The notes under the pieces are model-generated. The model was not told the DNA's origin. It did no database searches and saw only the letters and a program-made list of their open reading frames with translations. This document shows, in pieces, positions 6,005-11,073 of a DNA stretch of 11,073 nt (its first letter is position 1; each line of letters starts with the position of its first letter). Position numbers and translations under genes: made by a program. This DNA comes from CAZWUK01 sp964636685. GTDB taxonomy: Bacteria; Bacillota; Clostridia; Christensenellales; CAG-138. The stretch spans positions 1-11,073 of the forward strand of contig CAZWUK010000068.1 in NCBI GenBank assembly GCA_964636685.1, given 5' to 3'.

Positions 6005-7135
6005 TCAGCAATCCTTTCGCCAGACCATCCTGTTGATGATGCCAACATAGCTTTGGATGATCTTGATGACCTTTGTGCTCACATTTACATCGCAATAGGC
6101 GGGAACGCTTAAGCCGTCGTCTCCGTTGGCGTGCATGGATACCGCCAGATCTACCGCCTGCAGCACGGACTCGGAGGTGATGGAGCCAATGACAAAAACG
6201 CCTTTGTCCATCGCTTCCGGACGTTCGGTAGAGGTTCTGATGGAAACCGCCGGAAACTTGAAGAAGGAGCCCTCCTCCGGTACCGTGCCGCTGTCGGAAA
6301 CCACACAAAAGGCGTTTTGCTGGAGGTTGTTGTAATCGAAAAAGCCCAGCGGCGGATGCTGAATCACGCGCTTGTCGAAAACGAAGCCGCGCTGCTCGAT
6401 ATATTTCTTGGAGCGCGGATGACAGGAGTACAGGATGGGCATATCGTACTTTTCCGCCATCGCGTTTACCGCGTTCATCAGGCTGAAGAAGTTGGAAGCA
6501 ATATCGATGTTTTCCTCACGGTGCGCGGAAAGCAGGATATACCGCTGTTTTTTCAAGCCCAGCCTTTCCATGACCTTGCTGTCTTGGATGCTGTCGATGT
6601 TTGCCGTGAGAACCTCCGCCATCGTTGAGCCGACGACATAGGTGTTCTCCGGCTTCACGCCGGAATCCAGGATATACCGTCTGGCATTCTCGGAATAGCA
6701 GAGATTGACGTCGCTGGTGACGTCTACGATTCGCCGGATGACCTCCTCCGGCAGGTTTTCATCCTTGCAGCGGTTTCCGGCCTCCAAATGAAACACCGGT
6801 ATCTTCAACCGCTTTGCGGAAATTACGCACAGGCAGGAGTTGGTATCGCCCAAGACAAGGATGGCGTCCGGTTTTTCCGCGCAAAACAGCTCATAGGATT
6901 TGGCGATGACATTGCCCATGGTCTGCCCGAGGTTGTCGCCCACGACGCCGAGGTAGAAGTCGGGTTCACGCAGCCCCAGCTCCTCGAAGAACAGCTTGTT
7001 CAGATTGTAATCATAGTTCTGACCGGTGTGAACGAGCAGCAGGTCAAAGTACCTGTCCGCCTTTTTCACGATCTCCGAGAGTTTAATGATCTCGGGGCGC
7101 GTTCCCATAATAATCATCAGCTTGAGCTTACTCAT
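6005..7135 (-). CDS. fnlC: FnlC/QnlC/CapG-type UDP-L-hexosamine 2-epimerase
   Basis: This 376-residue enzyme is predicted to carry out the last step of UDP-L-sugar synthesis: C2 epimerisation of a UDP-2-acetamido-2,6-dideoxy-L-hexose (L-PneNAc to L-FucNAc, or L-RhaNAc to L-QuiNAc). Family signatures are GTRPE (11-15), HTGQNYDYN (36-44), GDTNS, HLEAGNRC, SAHREENID, CHPRSKK, SDSGTVPEEG and RTSTERPEAMDKG. HTGQNYD and HLEAGNRC separate it from the WecB paralogue in this window, which has TGQHRQM and HVEAGLRT. The glutamine and PYPEE residues linked to allosteric UDP-GlcNAc binding in WecB are not conserved here, in keeping with a different substrate. The ATG at 7135 has AAGGAG at 7144-7149, 8 bases upstream, and overlaps the reductase stop by 8 bp. 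The exact product depends on the reductase; see the findings. Confidence 0.93.
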   Translation of the reverse strand: MSKLKLMIIMGTRPEIIKLSEIVKKADRYFDLLLVHTGQNYDYNLNKLFFEELGLREPDFYLGVVGDNLGQTMGNVIAKSYELFCAEKPDAILVLGDTNSCLCVISAKRLKIPVFHLEAGNRCKDENLPEEVIRRIVDVTSDVNLCYSENARRYILDSGVKPENTYVVGSTMAEVLTANIDSIQDSKVMERLGLKKQRYILLSAHREENIDIASNFFSLMNAVNAMAEKYDMPILYSCHPRSKKYIEQRGFVFDKRVIQHPPLGFFDYNNLQQNAFCVVSDSGTVPEEGSFFKFPAVSIRTSTERPEAMDKGVFVIGSITSESVLQAVDLAVSMHANGDDGLSVPAYCDVNVSTKVIKIIQSYVGIINRMVWRKDC

Positions 7136-8000
7136 TTTCTTTGCTCCTTACATCATAGCAGTTCTTATAGATTTTCGCATGGCCGGCGATCCAGGCCGCC
7201 ATATTCGCTATCATTTCCTCATAATCCGGAATGTGCAGCAGGGCGTTTCCGAGGCTTTGCACAAGCGATTTATCCACTCGCTTGTTATCCACCCTGACGA
7301 TATTGCGCCCGTTTGGAAAGTACTTTTCAAACAGCAGGAGAAGCTCATACTTGCTGATGGAATGATCCGGCACGCACTGGAACAGACCGTGTGCATGGGA
7401 GAGCAGCAGCTGCTCTATCGCATCCGCAAACTCGATGGTCGTAATCCCTGTCCAGATGGCGTTGGCGTAACCGAGCACATCGCCGCGCTGCCTGAGAAAC
7501 CAGTTGAAAAGACCCGTGCCGTTCCCGTCCGTTTCCGGGCCGATCAGCGAGGTGCGGATTGTGATATCCTTACCGTTTCGCAGCTCGCCGACGGCCTTGG
7601 TTCGTGCGTAAAAGCTGCCGGCGTCCGGAGTGTCGTTCAAATCATAGCAGCCGCGGGCGCCGGAAAAAATGCAGTCCGTGCTGCGGTGGACGACCACGGT
7701 GCCTGTGTTGGCGGTGAGCTGCTCCAGACAGTGCGGAATAAACGCGTTGATGTAGGCGGCCGACGCCTGATCTGCTTCCGCATCCTGATTGATGACGGCG
7801 GTACAGTTGACAACCGCGTCATATGCTCCGTCTGCAATACAGCGAGCCAGTTTTTCATACCCGTATCGGATAGGGATGGCATCCGGCGCCTTTGGGTTCG
7901 GACGATCGTCGTATTCTATGACCGCGTGTCCTCTTTCGCGCAGCCGGAGGGATACGGCGTGACCGACCATGCCGCCCGCGCCCAGTATGAGAAATTTCAT
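7128..8000 (-). CDS. RmlD-like SDR reductase of UDP-L-sugar synthesis (WbvR/QnlB-like)
   Basis: This 290-residue NAD(P)H-dependent reductase is expected to reduce the 4-keto group of the intermediate made by the neighbouring dehydratase. It has the nucleotide-binding GAGGMVG (7-13), NCTAV (65-69), STDCIFSG (107-114) and the catalytic Y131-x3-K135 in FYARTK, and its size and layout match RmlD (dTDP-4-dehydrorhamnose reductase). It occupies the genome slot of FnlB/CapF/WbjC, but those proteins are about 370 residues because they carry a C-terminal cupin domain that this one lacks. A short RmlD-like enzyme in this slot is the arrangement of the WbvB-WbvR-WbvD and QnlABC pathways to UDP-L-RhaNAc and UDP-L-QuiNAc (family knowledge). 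The ATG at 8000 is chosen because GGGAG at 8009-8013 is 8 bases upstream; an in-frame ATG at 8015 would overlap that site. Start and upstream stop overlap as ATGA. Confidence 0.9.
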   Translation of the reverse strand: MKFLILGAGGMVGHAVSLRLRERGHAVIEYDDRPNPKAPDAIPIRYGYEKLARCIADGAYDAVVNCTAVINQDAEADQASAAYINAFIPHCLEQLTANTGTVVVHRSTDCIFSGARGCYDLNDTPDAGSFYARTKAVGELRNGKDITIRTSLIGPETDGNGTGLFNWFLRQRGDVLGYANAIWTGITTIEFADAIEQLLLSHAHGLFQCVPDHSISKYELLLLFEKYFPNGRNIVRVDNKRVDKSLVQSLGNALLHIPDYEEMIANMAAWIAGHAKIYKNCYDVRSKENE

Positions 8001-9028
8001 GGCCGGTTCTCCCATGCCGACAGCTCATTTTGGATGTATTTCAGAGAAAGGAGCTTAGCCTTTACTTGCTCTACATCGAAAAGCGTCGTGTTGCTGGAAT
8101 TAAACTCCGTCAGGACGTCGCGCTCCCTGTCGCCATGAATGAAGTATTTGTCGTAGTTGAGATCTCGCTTGTCACAGGGCACCCGATAGAAGCTGCCCAA
8201 ATCCGCCGCGTGAGCGCACTCCTCGTTTGTAAGCAATGTTTCATACATCTTTTCGCCGTGACGGATGCCGATGGCCTGAATTTGCGCGGTTGGGCAGAAC
8301 AGTTCCCTGACCGCCTGCGCAAATACGGCAATGGTGCACGCCGGCGCTTTTTGAACGAGAATGTCGCCGGACGTCCCGTTTTCAAAAGCAAAAAGCACCA
8401 GCTTTACCGCTTCCTCCAGCGACATAATAAAACGTGTCATGAGAGGCTCTGTAACGGTGATGGGTTTTCCGGCCTTGATCTGCTCTATCCACAAGGGGAT
8501 TACGCTGCCGCGCGAGCACATGACATTGCCGTAGCGCGTGCAGCATATTTTCGTTTTGTCCGGAGAAACCGTCCTGGATTTTGCAACGATCACCTTTTCC
8601 ATCATGGCTTTGCTTGTTCCCATAGCGTTGACCGGGTAGGCCGCTTTATCGGTTGACAGGCAAACAATGGACTGAACGCCTTCCTCGATTGCGGCCGTCA
8701 GCACATTATCCGTGCCAAATACGTTGGTTTTGACAGCCTCCAAGGGGAAAAACTCGCAGGAGGGAACCTGCTTGAGCGCCGCTGCGTGAAATATGTAATC
8801 AACGCCGTGCATCGCGCTCCTGACCGAGGAAAGGTCGCGCACATCGCCGATGTAGTATTGCACCTTGGCGGAGTTATACGTATGGCGCATGTCGTCCTGC
8901 TTTTTTTCATCGCGCGAAAAAATGCGGATTTCCCGTATATCGGAATCGAGGAACCCGTCGAGCACAGCATGGCCGAACGAACCTGTCCCTCCGGTGATTA
9001 ACAGCGTTTTATCTTGAAACAATGACAT
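7997..9028 (-). CDS. fnlA: CapE/FnlA/WbvB-type UDP-GlcNAc 4,6-dehydratase/epimerase
   Basis: This 343-residue extended SDR catalyses the first step from UDP-GlcNAc: 4,6-dehydration with C5 (and C3) epimerisation to a 4-keto-6-deoxy-L-hexose. It has the NAD(P)-binding GGTGSFG (13-19), an AAALKQVPSCEFFP segment (82-95) and STDKAAYPVNAMGTSK (125-140). The usual SDR tyrosine is replaced by M136, while D127-K128 and K140 are kept, as known for FlaA1/CapE/PglF-type enzymes. NAMGxSKAMMEK and the soluble 340-residue form point to the CapE/FnlA/WbjB/WbvB group and away from membrane-bound 600-residue WbpM-type dehydratases. The ATG at 9028 is supported by GAGGAG at 9037-9042, 8 bases upstream. The gene overlaps the upstream WbuB-like gene by 20 bp and the reductase by 4 bp (ATGA). 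Whether it should be called fnlA or qnlA depends on the final sugar. Confidence 0.94.
   Translation of the reverse strand: MSLFQDKTLLITGGTGSFGHAVLDGFLDSDIREIRIFSRDEKKQDDMRHTYNSAKVQYYIGDVRDLSSVRSAMHGVDYIFHAAALKQVPSCEFFPLEAVKTNVFGTDNVLTAAIEEGVQSIVCLSTDKAAYPVNAMGTSKAMMEKVIVAKSRTVSPDKTKICCTRYGNVMCSRGSVIPLWIEQIKAGKPITVTEPLMTRFIMSLEEAVKLVLFAFENGTSGDILVQKAPACTIAVFAQAVRELFCPTAQIQAIGIRHGEKMYETLLTNEECAHAADLGSFYRVPCDKRDLNYDKYFIHGDRERDVLTEFNSSNTTLFDVEQVKAKLLSLKYIQNELSAWENRP
8009..8013 (-). promoter_or_regulatory. Ribosome binding site choosing the reductase start at 8000
   Basis: GGGAG on the - strand, 8 bases before the ATG at 7998-8000 that overlaps the upstream TGA. It argues against the in-frame ATG at 8013-8015, which itself overlaps this site and would add five residues before MKFLILGAGG. 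Confidence 0.65.
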
Positions 9029-10229
9029 TCTCTTTTCTCCTCACTTCGTTTAGCTCGCAATACAGCCCGTCCATAAACACCTTTTTGCTGAAATGCGCGA
9101 TGAAGTAATCGCGCCCGTTTTGACCGCATGCGGCATAGCTGTCGCGGTTGACAATAAAATCGCGCATGGCTGACGCGAGCCCGTCCGTATCTCCCGCCGA
9201 AACGCAGATCCCGCAGCGGGAATCGCGGATCACCTCCATGGTCGAACCGTCGATCATTCCGATAATGGGCTTTCCGGCCGCCATGTAACCCTGCACTTTG
9301 GACGGAAGCGTTAAACCCGTCAGATTGTCGGCGTTGAGCGATACCAGACAGGCGTCGGCAAGCTGGTAGAAAGACGGCATTTCCTCTGCCGGGCGCCTGC
9401 CGTGAAAAATAACGGCGTCGCTTATGCCCATAGCGGCGGCCTTTTGCTTAACGTGCTGAAGGCTGGAGCCGTCGCCGACGATATGAACCAGAAAATCAGG
9501 CAGATCCCTGAGCTTGCCGACGGCGTCAAGAATGCCCTCCACATTCTGCGCGATGCCGATATTCCCAAGGAAGACAAAATTGGTTGTCGCACTGTCGCCT
9601 GCCCCGGGCGCTATGGTCAAGTAGCCGTCGCTCGCATAGGCGGGAAGATAGGTCAGACGATCGGGGGGTATATCGTGCACGCGCTGCATATACGGAATAA
9701 AACTGTTGGATTGCACAAGTATCTTGTCACAGGACGAATATATGGCGCGGCTTATTCTCTTGACCGCTTGAAAAGCGAAGCTGCGCTCGTTCTTGATAAG
9801 CATTTTCATCGATTCCGGCCACAGGTCGCAGCAATAGAGCAAAAGCGGAATTTTATGCTTGCGCGCAAAACGAATACCCGGGATGGCCATGAAAACGGGA
9901 GAGAGCTGATACACAAACACGAGATCGAAAGCATCCTGCATTTTCCGCACCCGTCTCGTTGCCGACAGACAAAAACTGAGATAATTCCTCGCCAACCCAA
10001 CGGCGCCTTTTTTGCGGACAACCTCGCGGCAGCGAATGACGTGAACGCCCTGCACAATCTCGTTCCGCTTTCCACCGTGCCGATATGCGTCGGGAACGAC
10101 GCCCGTCGGGTAATTGGGCAATCCGGTGATAACCGTGATTTCGTTTCCGTCCGCGGCGAGCTGCTCGCAGATATCGTTGATCTGGAAGTTCTCAGGACGG
10201 TAATATTGGCAGACGACGAGAATCTTCAT
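9009..10229 (-). CDS. wbuB: WbuB-like GT4 glycosyltransferase
   Basis: This 406-residue GT-B transferase resembles WbuB proteins, which transfer a 2-acetamido-2,6-dideoxy-L-hexose and are found next to fnlABC-type genes (family knowledge). The N-terminal half starts MKILVVCQYYRPENFQIND, followed by ITGLPNYPTG, the typical WbuB opening, and a YCCDLWPES segment. The C-terminal half has FVFLGNIGIAQN, FHGRRPAEEMPSFY and, around residue 310, LPSKVQGYMAAGKPIIGMIDG, a hallmark of this subgroup. It probably adds the L-sugar made by the next three genes to the first, lipid-linked sugar. The ATG at 10229 has GGGAG at 10239-10243, 9 bases upstream. A 69-bp gap with no clear promoter separates it from the initiating transferase; its end overlaps the dehydratase gene by 20 bp. 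The donor assignment is inferred from neighbours and family resemblance. Confidence 0.9.
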   Translation of the reverse strand: MKILVVCQYYRPENFQINDICEQLAADGNEITVITGLPNYPTGVVPDAYRHGGKRNEIVQGVHVIRCREVVRKKGAVGLARNYLSFCLSATRRVRKMQDAFDLVFVYQLSPVFMAIPGIRFARKHKIPLLLYCCDLWPESMKMLIKNERSFAFQAVKRISRAIYSSCDKILVQSNSFIPYMQRVHDIPPDRLTYLPAYASDGYLTIAPGAGDSATTNFVFLGNIGIAQNVEGILDAVGKLRDLPDFLVHIVGDGSSLQHVKQKAAAMGISDAVIFHGRRPAEEMPSFYQLADACLVSLNADNLTGLTLPSKVQGYMAAGKPIIGMIDGSTMEVIRDSRCGICVSAGDTDGLASAMRDFIVNRDSYAACGQNGRDYFIAHFSKKVFMDGLYCELNEVRRKENVIVSR

Positions 10230-10251
10230 AGGCGTTTTCTCCCGCTTTTCG

Positions 10252-10262
10252 TTAAGACTTAA
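10252..10262. other. Short perfect palindrome in the gap before the WbuB-like gene
   Basis: ttaag-a-cttaa is a perfect 5-bp inverted repeat with a single central base, inside the 69-bp gap between the initiating transferase and the WbuB-like gene. The gap also has a 5-bp gcgcc/ggcgc stem at 10269-10288. Neither makes a clear terminator. No function is assigned. Confidence 0.25.
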
Positions 10263-10298
10263 ATCTGTGCGCCGTGATCGGAAGGCGCGGACTGCTTT

Positions 10299-10919
10299 TT
10301 ACTTTTCTGCACGTCCTGCCATTTTACCGGTTCCGCCCTCTACGACGCCATCCTTTTTAAAAACCACCAGCACCGTTCGGAGGAGGCACCGGCAGTCTGT
10401 GCGGAATGCGTGCTTTTCGAAGCTTTTTACATAATCGCCATCCAAGCGAGCCTTATCCTCGAGCTCGATGGTATCCCTGCCGTTGATCTGCGCCCATCCG
10501 GTCAAACCTGGTCTTACGTCGTTTGCGCCATATTTATCTCGCTCTGCAATCAAATCATATTGGTTCCAAAGTGCCGGACGCGGCCCGATCATGCTCATTT
10601 GCCCCGCGAGTATGTTAAACAGCTGGGGCAATTCATCCATTGAACTCGCTCTCAACGCTCTCTGGAAATTGCTGAGCGACGCCTCGCCTGTAAACTCATG
10701 CGTGGGCATATCATGCGGCGCGGAGACCGGCATGGAGCGATACTTCAGAATCATAAACGTGCTTTTTCGCGCGCCGATCCGCTTTTGCTTAAAAAACACC
10801 GGGCCGGGGGAGTCCAGCTTGACGGCCACAGCAACAAGCAGCATTGGAATGGCAAGCACAACAATGCCGAGGAAGGCGAGCACGATATCGATCAGCCGCT
10901 TGAAAAACCGTTTATACAT
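10299..10919 (-). CDS. Initiating sugar transferase (undecaprenyl-phosphate phosphoglycosyl transferase)
   Basis: This 206-residue monotopic membrane enzyme of the bacterial sugar transferase family (PF02397) moves a sugar-1-phosphate from a UDP-sugar to undecaprenyl phosphate and so starts the repeat unit. It has an N-terminal hydrophobic segment at about 9-33 with a central proline (P25), as in re-entrant helices of PglC-type enzymes. Then come SPGPVFFKQKRIG (37-49), KYRSM (59-63), the catalytic D95-E96 dyad in MDELPQL, QMSMIGPRP and RPGLTGWAQINGRD. It is the short form, with no WbaP/WcaJ-type multi-spanning N-terminal region. The ATG at 10919 has GGAAGGG at 10927-10933, 7 bases upstream. 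It is the first gene of the visible operon. The sugar cannot be read from sequence; in such clusters Glc, Gal, GlcNAc, QuiNAc or bacillosamine types are all seen. Confidence 0.95.
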   Translation of the reverse strand: MYKRFFKRLIDIVLAFLGIVVLAIPMLLVAVAVKLDSPGPVFFKQKRIGARKSTFMILKYRSMPVSAPHDMPTHEFTGEASLSNFQRALRASSMDELPQLFNILAGQMSMIGPRPALWNQYDLIAERDKYGANDVRPGLTGWAQINGRDTIELEDKARLDGDYVKSFEKHAFRTDCRCLLRTVLVVFKKDGVVEGGTGKMAGRAEK

Positions 10920-11073
10920 TCATCTGCCCTTCCGCTCCCGCGACGCTTGTCCTGGCAGCTGCAAAAGCGTCGGACAGAACGATTGCGCCGCAGTCAACGT
11001 ACCGGTTGACCTTTTGCATGAACTTCCAGAAGAAAGTTCCACTCAATCAGTAAGCACACTCTGAAATGCTCTA

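Noticed and set aside
7086..8138. A 350-codon open frame on the + strand, antisense to the reductase gene and parts of its neighbours
   Set aside because: The - strand frames carry clear SDR and epimerase motifs with strong ribosome binding sites. The + strand frame has no recognisable motif and is a by-product of codon bias in GC-rich genes.
9402..10262. A 286-codon open frame on the + strand, antisense to the WbuB-like gene
   Set aside because: No family motif, and its composition looks like a complement of coding sequence; the - strand glycosyltransferase explains the region.
10269..10288. A 5-bp GC stem between the initiating transferase and the WbuB-like gene as a terminator
   Set aside because: The stem is short, has no T-run after it, and the downstream gene has its own good ribosome binding site in the same operon.
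10985..11008. A TTGAC-like element as an operon promoter on the - strand
   Set aside because: No matching -10 box at the expected distance, and the surrounding sequence may be coding.

Overview
The window looks like a piece of a moderately GC-rich bacterial chromosome, probably from a Clostridia-like Gram-positive (inference). Nearly every gene has a strong GGAGG-type Shine-Dalgarno site, genes overlap tightly, and GTG/TTG-type alternative starts are rare. No rRNA, tRNA, insertion sequence, CRISPR array or phage gene was seen, and no marker gene fixes the species.

Left part (1-2398, + strand): two non-polysaccharide genes lie in tandem. The first is a 5'-truncated serine hydrolase of the beta-lactamase / family VIII esterase fold. 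The second is an FGGY-family sugar kinase that most resembles sedoheptulokinases. They converge on the next block across a 160-bp junction (2399-2558) that has only weak hairpins.

Right part (2559-10919, all - strand, read right to left): an eight-gene surface-polysaccharide operon. In transcription order it encodes (1) a small PglC/WcaJ-type phosphoglycosyl transferase that starts the repeat unit on undecaprenyl phosphate; (2) a WbuB-like GT4 transferase; (3) a CapE/FnlA/WbvB-type UDP-GlcNAc 4,6-dehydratase/epimerase; (4) an RmlD-type reductase; (5) an FnlC/QnlC-type 2-epimerase; (6) a divergent GT4-like glycosyltransferase; (7) a second, canonical GT4 glycosyltransferase; and (8) a WecB/MnaA UDP-GlcNAc 2-epimerase that supplies UDP-ManNAc. 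Genes 2-5 overlap by 20, 4 and 8 bp, and genes 6-7 by 32 bp, so they are probably co-transcribed and translationally coupled.

Genes 3-5 together make a UDP-2-acetamido-2,6-dideoxy-L-hexose. The middle enzyme is a short RmlD-like protein without the cupin domain of CapF/WbjC. I therefore favour UDP-L-RhaNAc/UDP-L-QuiNAc (WbvB-WbvR-WbvD / QnlABC type) over UDP-L-FucNAc. No flippase, polymerase, chain-length regulator or ABC exporter is present, so the locus must continue past the right edge or depend on genes elsewhere.

The two points most worth a second look are the reductase type, which sets the predicted sugar, and the start of gene 6. Its N-terminal beta strand lies upstream of the only conventional start codon, and an ACG sits where an ATG would be expected. 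I found no clearly new system; this is a recognisable polysaccharide locus with some unusual details.
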